21,555 nucleotides of DNA from Natrinema soli (lineage in GTDB: Archaea > Halobacteriota > Halobacteria > Halobacteriales > Natrialbaceae), in contig NZ_JAQIVI010000007.1 of NCBI RefSeq assembly GCF_028618695.1, positions 1 through 21,555 on the forward strand. The letters run 5' to 3'. Position 1 is the first letter of the stretch; every line of letters starts with the position of its first letter. Under the pieces are notes generated by a model. The model was not told the origin of the DNA. It made no database searches and saw only the letters and a list, made by a program, of their open reading frames with translations. The position numbers were made by a program, and so were the translations under genes. Positions 15,175 to 21,555 of this stretch are shown one piece after another.

Positions 15175-15459
15175 ATGTACGATCTGACCGCTTTCCAGCG
15201 CGATCTGCTCTATGTTGTTGCTGGGCTGGATGAACCACATGGACTCGCAATCAAAGAGGAACTCGAGGACTATTACGAAAAAGAGGTCCACCATGGTCGT
15301 CTGTATCCAAACCTGGATACAGTCGTCGAGAAAGGGCTGATTGACAAGGGACAACTCGATCGTCGGACGAACGTCTATTCCCTCACTCAGCGTGGGCAGC
15401 GTGAACTCAAGGCTCGCCGCGAGTGGGAGGATCAATACGCTGCCGAATCGGTTGATTGA
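15175..15459 (+). CDS. PadR-family transcriptional regulator (RosR-like)
   Basis: A protein of 94 residues. It starts MYDLTAFQRDLLYVVAGLD and continues with HGLAIKEELEDYYEKEVHHGRLYPNLD-type sequence (read in two parts), then LVEKGL-like 'VVEKGLIDKGQLDRRTNVYSLTQRG', which is the complete winged-helix pattern of haloarchaeal PadR proteins. The recognition helix is around HHGRLYPNLD (residues 39-48) and the wing around RRTNVYSLT (62-70). The family includes RosR of Halobacterium, an oxidative-stress regulator, to which the sequence looks close. It binds DNA as a dimer and usually represses. An inverted repeat at its own promoter suggests autoregulation. The targets could include its neighbours, but nothing in the sequence proves that. 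Confidence 0.88.
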   Translation: MYDLTAFQRDLLYVVAGLDEPHGLAIKEELEDYYEKEVHHGRLYPNLDTVVEKGLIDKGQLDRRTNVYSLTQRGQRELKARREWEDQYAAESVD

Positions 15460-15604
15460 GAACTCGTTGTATTAGTGTTATAACGAGGGTTCCGCTAACT
15501 CCTACGAACGGGGAAATCAGGTGTCACGGAAACCACCACTTCTGTGACGGGCCAAGAGCCAACAATCACAAAATCAGCTCAATCCACTGACGCACTCTCG
15601 AGGC

Positions 15605-15651
15605 CATCATAGAAAATCTCCCCCGCCTTGATTATGTTCATTTCTATGATG
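15605..15651. repeat. 11-base inverted repeat with 25-base centre
   Basis: CATCATAGAAA (15605-15615) and TTTCTATGATG (15641-15651) are exact complements. They lie between the PadR gene and the convergent RCK membrane-protein gene. The position between converging genes suits a shared termination hairpin; it could equally be the ends of a tiny mobile remnant. Confidence 0.6.
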
Positions 15652-15674
15652 AATTAGACGATAAGCAGGTATGC

Positions 15675-16433
15675 TTACTGATCGATGACTCGTTCTTGTT
15701 CAGAGAGGATGTTTGCGTGTTCGTCACGCGCCTCATTGTGCGCTTCAACGTCCCCTTCGTCTCGGTCTGCGAGTTCCTGTAATCGATCTTCTTTCCCATA
15801 GAGGGTAACGGTATCTCCCGGTTGAATCTCTGTATCGGGACCGGGGGCACCGATATAGTCATCGTTTCGCTCGATCCCGAGCAGGATCACTCCTTCGTCA
15901 GAGAGATTCAATTCTCTGGCTGTATCATTTGCCAACCATTCGTCTTCGTTGATCTCAACTTCGGCGACGCGATATCCACTCTGAAGGCCGAGTACCTTCG
16001 TGTAATCTTGGATGGCAAGATCCGTCGTCTGGTCAAGTGCCCATTCGATAACTGGCGTCACTGCTCGATTCAATAGTCGGCTCCGAGCGAGAAGAATAAT
16101 CCCGACAATGCCAGCGATAACGTAGATGAGGGTAAGAACGTTTTCGCCCTCGGCGTTGACGAACGACAGGAGGAGCGACGCAAGTGCACTCACAACCCCG
16201 ATACTTCCGAGTCGGATGAGCCAGATGACAATGGTTCGTCTGCTTGGCTCCGAAACCGTAAACTCTGCCTCGTCGGTTGTGTACCCCGCTCCCGAAAATG
16301 CCGATGCCGCCTGAAATGAGGCCACGTCCGGTGAGAGACCAGTCATTCGAAGTGCAATCGATCCGATCCGGATCACGAGGAGGGCGAGGGCAAAGATGAT
16401 GAAAACGGACAGGATTTGATTTGTCGCTACCAT
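15675..16433 (-). CDS. Membrane protein with TrkA-C (RCK) domain
   Basis: A protein of 252 residues. Three or four hydrophobic helices fall within the first ~130 residues. Between the first two is AFSGAGYTTDEAEF, which resembles one pore loop of TrkH/KtrB-type potassium transporters (the family's SAF-x-x-x-GFST pattern). After about residue 135 comes a soluble part, and about residues 150-220 form a TrkA-C domain (VAEVEINEDEWLANDTARELNL, then GVILLGIERNDDYIGAPGPDTEIQPGDTVTLYG in pieces), which binds regulatory ligands such as nucleotides or ions. It is probably involved in ion transport control at the membrane. The ATG at 16433 is preferred to the upstream TTG at 16481 because an AT-rich TATA-like element lies near 16490. 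The tail is polar and disordered. The transport role is inference. Confidence 0.75.
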   Translation of the reverse strand: MVATNQILSVFIIFALALLVIRIGSIALRMTGLSPDVASFQAASAFSGAGYTTDEAEFTVSEPSRRTIVIWLIRLGSIGVVSALASLLLSFVNAEGENVLTLIYVIAGIVGIILLARSRLLNRAVTPVIEWALDQTTDLAIQDYTKVLGLQSGYRVAEVEINEDEWLANDTARELNLSDEGVILLGIERNDDYIGAPGPDTEIQPGDTVTLYGKEDRLQELADRDEGDVEAHNEARDEHANILSEQERVIDQ

Positions 16434-16522
16434 GAGATTACGTCTCACAGAGGGCTGTAAAAAGATGGGGTCTTCATTCAACGAGATCGCTATATGATCC
16501 CTCCGTACGGAACGTCTGGTAG

Positions 16523-16755
16523 CTATCTTCCAACGGAGGGGTTCAATAGAGCCAGCGACCCCCAGTCACTCAGCGTGGAATTCCTGGGCCGGACTGAACT
16601 CAGTGGCTCAATTCGAGTCTCGAGATCATCAATTTCCTCGCGCAATTCAGCGGCTTCAGGCTCATCACTAGCGGCTAACTGATCTTTGAGACCTTGGAGG
16701 CGTGTTTCTTTCTGCTCTTCATCAACCTCCGCTTTCCGAACATATTCCCGATTCT
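16523..16755 (-). pseudogene. Coiled-coil gene fragment cut by the IS6 element
   Basis: A leftward open frame runs from the IS6 terminal repeat at 16756 to a TAG at 16523-16525, about 77 residues. It reads as a charged coiled coil (EVDEEQKETRLQGLKDQLAA, then AAELREEIDDLETRIEPLSS). It has no start of its own, and its upstream end is exactly the insertion-sequence boundary. The rest of the gene is not found on the other side of the element, where an IS110 transposase begins. The family is not recognised. Confidence 0.6.
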
Positions 16756-17500
16756 GGCACTGTCTAGTTGAGCCAGTTTGAGGAAAGAGCAGGTCGTTGA
16801 GTGAATTGGACTAGAATGCTCGCAGACCTGCTCAGCGAGTGCTATGACGCGGATTTAGAAGAGTCTTGAGAGAACGAGCGGACGGCGACGCCCATCAGGG
16901 CGTTCGCCGTCCGCCTCCACGAAACCGATTGCTTGCTTCGCGAGACAACAGCAATTTTGGCGGAATTAGGCGTTGAACGCTCGCATGGAGCGGTTTGGAA
17001 TTGGGTGCATCGGCTGGCTGACAGCGGGTGCGACCCGCCTGAGGCGCAGCCGAAGCGGGTCGCGGTTGACGAGACTGCTGTCCAGATCAACGGCGAGTAG
17101 TCTTGATTGTATGCTGCAATAGACACCGAGACAAAGCTGATTCTCGACGTCGCGTTATTTGGTCGGCATGGCACTGATCCGGCAGCTGCGTTCCTGCACC
17201 GACTCGACGAGAAATACGACCTCTCCGAGACCGTATTTCTCGTGGACTAATTCGGATACCGGACTGCCCTTACTCGATTAGGATTGAGCGGTCGAGTCAA
17301 TTACACCGAGCGAAATCTCATCGAAAAGTGGTTCACACCCTCAAAATGCGCATCGACCGCTTCCACAACTCGTGGGTGGCAGTCGGGCGAGGGCACGCGA
17401 ATGGTTTGAACAATTCATGCACTACTACAACCGCCAGAGACCACACCAAGCTCTCGACGGAAAGACGCCGATCGAGGAGGTGCAGAACTAGACAGTTCCC
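16755..17500 (+). mobile_element. Defective IS6-family insertion sequence
   Basis: The ends are terminal inverted repeats: TGGCACTGTCTAGTT at 16755-16769 and AACTAGACAGTTCCC at 17486-17500, matching in 13 of 15 positions when read inward. The length of 746 bases fits the IS6/IS240-type elements of haloarchaea. The enclosed transposase has four in-frame stops and a frameshift. No target duplication flanks the element, and the two sides belong to unrelated genes, as expected after an IS6-mediated deletion or fusion. Confidence 0.85.
16816..17491 (+). pseudogene. IS6-family transposase, inactivated
   Basis: From the ATG at 16816 the frame matches haloarchaeal IS6 transposases over its whole length but is broken by TGA (16867), TAG (17098), TGA (17104) and TAA (17248). 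The first three fall where family members have tryptophan, so single-base changes explain them. A one-base frameshift follows HNSWV near 17385, after which AREWFEQFMHYYNRQRPHQAL restores the family sequence to the TAG at 17489. The catalytic acids are still legible: VDETAVQ, FLVD before the TAA, and NLIEKWF. This is a recently enough dead gene for all motifs to be readable. It cannot make a full transposase. Confidence 0.88.
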
Positions 17501-18406
17501 TGTTTTCGAGTTATTCTGTTGAGCTAACCAGTTGTAGAACCGGCTGAGGTACTCGTCTTCGCACGTATGTACCGCTGAGTACGACGCTTGAACGAGCAGC
17601 CACCGGACTCGTCCTGATCCTCGCTTCGAGATACTCTCCTCAAACCGTGAGTCGCCAGACTCGCGGATTATCGGGTTCAGTCCAACGTAACTTACGACCT
17701 CTCTGACCCGATCAAACCGGTTGATCTCTCCCAACTCCGCGTAAATAGTCAACGCCGTAAAATAACTCACACCCGGAATCGTCATCAGGAGCTGGGTCTC
17801 CTTCAGAGACCCAGCCCGCTCCTCAATCTCTGCTTCCAACGACTCAATCTGTTCAGTGAGTGTCTGAATGACCTCCAGATACGACTCTAGCAACGCATCC
17901 CACGGTGTCGGGAGCGAGAGTTCCGCCAGGAACTCTCGTCCCTTGACACTCAGTGGTTTCACCTCCTGAGTGATCCCGTGATCACTCAACAAGCCATGGA
18001 TCTTGTTCGCGTACTCGGTCCGGTTCTCAACGAGCTTCTGGCGCCCACGCACAAGTGCGCGGGCTCGCCGAACCTCGTCGGTTGGAACGTAGCTTTCTGG
18101 AATTGATCCTAACCGAACCATTCGAACGAGTTGTTTCGCGTCGACGCGGTCAGTTTTCTTGTTCGAGTCAGAGATCAACTTCAATTCGCCGGGGTTAGCG
18201 ACGGTTACATCCAGATACTCTGAAAGAGTATCATGGATGTGGTAGTAGTTGCTGGTCGCTTCAAGCGCGGCTTTGGACCCAGCGTACTGCTTGGCAAAGT
18301 CGTCGAGGTTCGCGTTTTCGACGTGAACCTCTTCGACGATCTCACCGTTTTTGTCCACTACTGCAATTTGTGAGTACCGTTTGTGTATGTCGATACCAAT
18401 GAACAT
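17501..18406 (-). pseudogene. IS110-family transposase, C-terminus cut off
   Basis: About 302 native residues from the ATG at 18406. The N-terminal RuvC-like domain is intact: MFIGIDIHKRYSQIAVVD (first catalytic Asp at 6), ALEATSNYYH (Glu), and KKTDRVDAKQLVRM (two Asp), the DEDD set of IS110 enzymes. The C-terminal Tnp domain starts around MTIPGVSYFTAL and includes YVGLNPIIRESGDSRF and KRGSGRVRWLLVQAS, where the nucleophilic serine is expected. Homology ends at LAQQNNSK, exactly at the IS6 terminal repeat; the frame then runs on through the IS6 to 17333 as a meaningless tail. The lost end is short (perhaps 40 residues), so some activity cannot be fully excluded, but the right end of the element is gone. 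Confidence 0.85.
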
Positions 18407-18783
18407 TGGACTCACCTTGAAACGCCGGTGCGTGAAACAGAGATTCACCTATACGGGCTTTCCCGACTGCCGCTCCTGGCGGCAGTCGGGCTGTGACGCC
18501 CAGGACTCGGCTTCCTACGCACTCGGACCAGTCAGCACCACGTGCTCTCAGACACGGAATACAGCTCGGTCTCTTGCGTCCCATACTTGTTTCACGCTCT
18601 CATGGGATAGCAGAATTTCCATCGGGTCAGCATGGCTTTTTCAACACCCATATTAGCTGATGGAAGAGACGGAGTCAGGTTCACACTCTCTCTGTATCGG
18701 CTCTTTCGGTGAAAACTCACCGAAACGAAGTGACGAAACGGATGCCAATTCCATATGCATTGGGTGACGTAGTCTCAACTTCT
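18407..18783 (-). ncRNA. IS110 left-end region, candidate bridge RNA
   Basis: About 375 bases without a gene lie between the IS110 transposase start and the broken aldehyde dehydrogenase. In IS110 elements the region upstream of the transposase gene is known to encode a structured bridge RNA that pairs with target and donor DNA. Here a 12-pair perfect stem with a short loop lies at 18462-18490 (CCCGACTGCCGC with GCGGCAGTCGGG), and an eight-pair stem at 18705-18724 (TTCGGTGA with TCACCGAA). I infer a bridge-RNA locus from position and folding; I could not identify the guide loops. Confidence 0.4.
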
Positions 18784-19341
18784 GATAAGGAGGCCGCCCG
18801 TGATCGGCGTGTTCGAGGCCGGCTTGACGACAACCGTGTTCCCTGTGGCGATGGCAGGCGCGATCGCCCGTCCCGAAAGGTTGAGCGGAAAGTTCCATGG
18901 AGAAATGACTGTGACGACACTTTCGGGCTCCAGGCCAACGAAGTTTTCCTTGCCGAGAATATTGGAGGCGGCCTGCTCGCCCTTCATTCGACGAGGGAAG
19001 GTAGCCGCCTCACTGGCTTGGTCGGTCGCAACCCTCACGGAGGTCTCGCCCATGATTTGTGAGCCTCCCGCCTCGTAAGCTAGCAGTTCGATGATCTCAT
19101 CTTTGTACTCTTGAATTCTCTGTGCAAACTCTCGGGCGACTCGCTCGCACTCAGCCGGTGGTGCTTTTTGCCACTCTTTTTGCGCGTTTGCTGCGGCTTC
19201 ATAGGCGGCGGATACTTGTACGACCACCTCGCGCGTCGATGGATTCTCGACAGGTATCTCCGTATCGCCTTCCGAGGGTATCCACTCGCCGTCGATGTAG
19301 AGGCTGTTCCAGTCGGCGTCGATCGAAAAGTCCTGTACCAT
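18784..19341 (-). pseudogene. Aldehyde dehydrogenase, N-terminal fragment
   Basis: About 186 residues from the ATG at 19341. It reads as the cofactor-binding start of an NAD(P)-dependent aldehyde dehydrogenase: LYIDGEWIPSEGDTEI, ENPSTREVV, SVVTVISPWNFPLNLSGRAI with the oxyanion asparagine in PWNFPL, and GNTVVVKPASNTPITGG. It breaks after GGLLI, just where the IS110 left end begins, so the catalytic glutamate and cysteine are missing. A second lesion lies near 19205: family members have some eight or nine extra residues between 'VQVSA' and 'AYEAA', so an in-frame deletion is likely. The fragment cannot be an active enzyme. The remaining three fifths of the gene are not in the window. Confidence 0.88.
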
Positions 19342-19418
19342 CAAACGGATGACAGGAACCCTTCTAAAAAGCCATCGTCAGACATTGGCAAGTTCTCGGA
19401 TTCTAACTTCTACTGGAG

Positions 19419-19634
19419 TTAGATCCCGCGAATAGCCACACTACCGATCGGTTCCGAAGCACACCTTCGATATGCCGCCATGCGGAAGAACCCCACCGCA
19501 TCGATTTCAATCCGATCACGGGTTTCGACTACTGAGACTTCCTTGAGAAGCCGAACCGTCTGTTCATCCTGGTCGAACCGACCAGTGACGCTGACGAGGA
19601 CGCATGGCGAGTGTTCCCAACACCGAAGGATCAC
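19419..19634 (-). CDS. Possible small protein after the flavoprotein gene
   Basis: A 71-codon frame starts with GTG overlapping the stop of the flavoprotein gene by four bases (GTGA), an arrangement that is common in real operons. The sequence (RFDQDEQTVRLLKEVSVVET, then DRIEIDAVGFFRMAAYRRC) is plausible for a small haloarchaeal domain but I do not recognise it, and the composition is less acidic than its neighbours. It may be a degraded C-terminal piece of something else. Confidence 0.3.
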   Translation of the reverse strand: MILRCWEHSPCVLVSVTGRFDQDEQTVRLLKEVSVVETRDRIEIDAVGFFRMAAYRRCASEPIGSVAIRGI

Positions 19635-20653
19635 TCGTACGTGTGAAAGGCGACAGCGCGCTCCAGCAGCGCATCAGGGATTCCGGGCACTTCCTCGGCG
19701 CGGACGGGACCCGACTCGTGGATCGCCTCGACGTCCCGCGGGAACTCCCGCAGTCGCCAGTGGATCGAGATGCCGGCTCTCGCGCCGTCGGCGAGCGCGA
19801 TTGGAACCTGGTTGTGTCCGGGCGTGAGGTCACCTACCGCGTAAACGCCCTCGACACTCGTTTGGCCGTGGTCGTCTACGTCAACCGTTCCGTCGTCGTT
19901 TAGCTCACAACCCAGTTCTGCCGCAAGTCCATTATGGTATTCAGCGCCGTACATTGCGAACCCGCCCCGGTACTCGCGCCTTGTCCCGTCCTCGAACTCA
20001 AGGGCTTCGAGCCAGCCATCTGAGCCATTCCGAACACCAGTGACGCCCTCTTTGATCACCTCTATCGGGTGATTCTCAAGCATCGTCGCCGTCTCCTTGC
20101 TCCACGTCGGTTCGTGGTTTCGGGTCACGAGATCGACGTCGTCGGTGAAGTTGAGCATGATCATGGCGACGTACGCGGCGCTGTCGTTGTACCCCATCAC
20201 GTACACTGGCTCGTCAACGAACATGTATGCATCACAGTGCAGGCAGTAGTGCAGCCCGCGGCCCGTTCGAGGTAACGGCGGTTCCGGCGTAATGTCGTCG
20301 AAACCAGTTGCCAGAACGAGAGACTCCGCGACGTAATCTGCGTTAGTCCCGCAGACGCGGAACCGACCGTCTTCAGTCTCGCTGGCCGCCGAGACGACAT
20401 CCCGGTAGAGGTCGCATCCGTAGTCAGCAAGTTGCTCACGGCCAGTTTCGAGAAACTCATTGCCGGTTACATCCTCGGTGACGCCCACGACGTTGTGGAC
20501 CTCTCGCATCATTGCTGCACGCCCGCCACCACGCTGGACGAGCGCTGTAGAGTGGCCCAATCGCGTATTGTAAAGCGCGGCGGACAGACCTGCGGGTCCA
20601 CCACCGACTACGACGACTTCGTATTCCCGTTGCTCGGTTGAATCATCGGCCAT
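19631..20653 (-). CDS. Thioredoxin-reductase-like FAD oxidoreductase
   Basis: A protein of 340 residues. The FAD-binding motif VVVVGGGPAGLSAALYNTRLG is at residues 13-33, the ATGF motif near 115-118, and the second FAD motif GVYAVGDLTPGHNQ near residue 290. HYCLHCDAY provides a C-x-x-C pair (Cys137, Cys140) in the position of the redox-active disulfide of thioredoxin reductases, although the usual inner residues are Ala-Thr or Ala-Val rather than Leu-His. The NAD(P)H-binding motif of the family (GGGDSA) is replaced by VMGYNDSAAYVA, so cofactor use may differ. It probably reduces a thioredoxin-like or small-molecule disulfide in the cytoplasm. The ATG at 20653 precedes the FAD motif at the usual distance. 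A peroxiredoxin-like remnant lies divergently upstream. Confidence 0.85.
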   Translation of the reverse strand: MADDSTEQREYEVVVVGGGPAGLSAALYNTRLGHSTALVQRGGGRAAMMREVHNVVGVTEDVTGNEFLETGREQLADYGCDLYRDVVSAASETEDGRFRVCGTNADYVAESLVLATGFDDITPEPPLPRTGRGLHYCLHCDAYMFVDEPVYVMGYNDSAAYVAMIMLNFTDDVDLVTRNHEPTWSKETATMLENHPIEVIKEGVTGVRNGSDGWLEALEFEDGTRREYRGGFAMYGAEYHNGLAAELGCELNDDGTVDVDDHGQTSVEGVYAVGDLTPGHNQVPIALADGARAGISIHWRLREFPRDVEAIHESGPVRAEEVPGIPDALLERAVAFHTYE

Positions 20654-20748
20654 AATCCACAACACAGTACGAAGACCAAAAAGCGTGTGCGTACTTCTGT
20701 TGATTCGGCGCAGTTCTATCGATACTTGATCGAAGAATTCACCTCGAT

Positions 20749-20850
20749 ACGGGATTAGAAGGCGAACAAGCACCTGATTTCACACTTCTCAGCACCGCGG
20801 GTGGTGACGTACCGCTCTCAAATCGTCTTGAGGCAGCTCCTGCGGTCGTC
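20749..20850 (+). pseudogene. Peroxiredoxin-like (AhpC/TSA) N-terminal remnant
   Basis: The plus strand reads GEQAPDFTLLSTAGG followed by DVPLSNRLEAAPAVV, the characteristic first ~35 residues of haloarchaeal AhpC/TSA or BCP-type redoxins. After PAVV the similarity stops, before the region that should hold the peroxidatic cysteine, and no start codon is found in frame upstream. It is the leftover of a gene once divergent from the thioredoxin-reductase-like gene, a natural pairing in peroxide defence. Confidence 0.65.
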
Positions 20851-21028
20851 GATATCGAGGGCGTCGTTCTTCACGCGTTACTGACTGGAGCCAAGAGATG
20901 TTCCGGATCGATGCTCTCGCGGGACCGGATGTCCGAAGGTTAGTAGGATTTCCGCAGAACGTCCACGGGTTCTTCTCGTATGGATTGAGTCCTAACCAGC
21001 GTCTGACAGTCATTGCACCGCTAGGTCG

Positions 21029-21211
21029 GACTGGTCGTCCCCGACGGCGGTCCTCAACAACGACACGCGGGACCTCGAGACGTTCCTCGACAACGCGCTG
21101 ATGAACTCGCTGCGGCTACTGGTGATGGGGCTTGAGATCGCGGCCGTCCTCTTCTACCTTCGAGGGGAGGAAATGTACCCACTATTACTTAGAGGGATAG
21201 TCGGCCATTGA
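21029..21211 (+). pseudogene. C-terminal remnant of a membrane protein
   Basis: A frame of 60 codons ends at the TGA at 21209-21211. It reads DLETFLDNALMNSLRLLVMG and continues with a hydrophobic helix (EIAAVLFYLRGEE). It has haloarchaeal coding character and a likely membrane helix but no start, and the sequence before it is the decayed area after the peroxiredoxin remnant. The family is not recognised. Confidence 0.4.
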
Positions 21212-21308
21212 GTTCGATATCAGATTCGAATGGTGTGCCGCGTTGAATAGACGGACGGCGTCGGGATAGACCGTCAGATCAGGAAGGACGAAGCCGAGGA
21301 GGGCGGAT

Positions 21309-21555
21309 ATGGCAGAAGTCGATCTCCTTGACTTCGTTGAGTGGTTCAAGCGCCTAGCCAAACAAGCCTTGGGAACCCATGCGGGCTCGCCCGCTGGAAG
21401 CACGTCGTCATTCATGGGTTTCGATGTGAGGAGGAACACAGCTTCCGTGAAACCGAGAACCGGCTGATGTACATGAGCAAAATCCGGGAGGTTCTTGAAC
21501 TAGAGAAAGGAGACGTCCCGGATTATACAACGCTGAATAAGTCGTTTGATCGGCT
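21309..21555 (+). pseudogene. IS5-family transposase, frameshifted, runs off window
   Basis: The ATG at 21309 starts MAEVDLLDFVEWFKRLAKQA, a beginning like those of haloarchaeal IS5-type transposases. After THAGSPA (about 21385) the frame shifts by one base, and the family-like sequence continues as RWKHVVIHGF, HSFRETENRLMYMSKIREVL and DVPDYTTLNKSFDRL to the window edge. The shift makes an intact protein unlikely unless translated by frameshifting. The catalytic residues lie beyond the window. Confidence 0.65.

Noticed and set aside
17333..17500. C-terminal continuation of the IS110 frame
   Set aside because: It reads through the IS6 element on the wrong strand and is not homologous to IS110 transposases.
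20898..21101. Plus-strand open frame of 67 codons
   Set aside because: It spans two unrelated decayed segments, has Arg/Thr-rich composition and disagrees with the better coding frame at 21029-21211.

Overview
The window looks like accessory DNA (a plasmid, megaplasmid or integrated element) of a halophilic archaeon of the class Halobacteria. The pointers are very acidic proteins, leaderless genes with a TATA-like box about 25-30 bases before the start codon, transposases of haloarchaeal types (ISH3-like, IS6-like, IS110-like, IS5-like), a RosR/PadR-like regulator and archaeal primase subunits. No tRNA, rRNA or CRISPR array was seen.

Layout. 1-1000 has no convincing gene and carries short repeats. 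1047-3056 is an AT-richer, tightly packed three-gene cassette: a YwgA/Panacea-like protein, an unknown soluble protein and a three-helix membrane protein. Its function is unknown, and it is the best candidate here for an undescribed system. 3511-4071 is a leftward acidic zinc-ribbon protein. 4350-6260 mixes a pyrimidine-rich long repeat in two copies, a headless gene remnant and an intact VapB-VapC-type toxin-antitoxin pair (4872-5590). 6266-6617 holds five copies of a GTGCGCGACGGG-type repeat with AT-rich stretches, a candidate replication origin. 6743-12934 is a leftward overlapping operon: a large TraG/VirD4-like ATPase, then primase small-subunit-like and large-subunit-like proteins. With the repeats it forms a probable replication and DNA-transfer core. 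The 5' end of the ATPase gene is cut by an ISH3-type insertion sequence (about 12914-14280).

14388-16433 carries an apparently intact SAM methyltransferase, a PadR-family repressor and a membrane protein with a TrkA-C (RCK) domain. 16523-19341 is a graveyard: a coiled-coil gene fragment, a dead IS6-family element with four in-frame stops, an IS110-family transposase cut by that element, and the N-terminal piece of an aldehyde dehydrogenase cut where the IS110 begins. The order suggests stacked insertions followed by a deletion. 19631-20653 is a thioredoxin-reductase-like flavoprotein with a remnant of a peroxiredoxin-type gene next to it. The right edge holds another membrane-protein remnant and a frameshifted IS5-like transposase that runs off the window.

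The replication operon, iteron-like repeats and VapBC pair plausibly work together as replication, transfer and stability functions of one element. The rest reads as cargo and debris from repeated transposition. All functional calls come from motif reading by eye; no database search was run.
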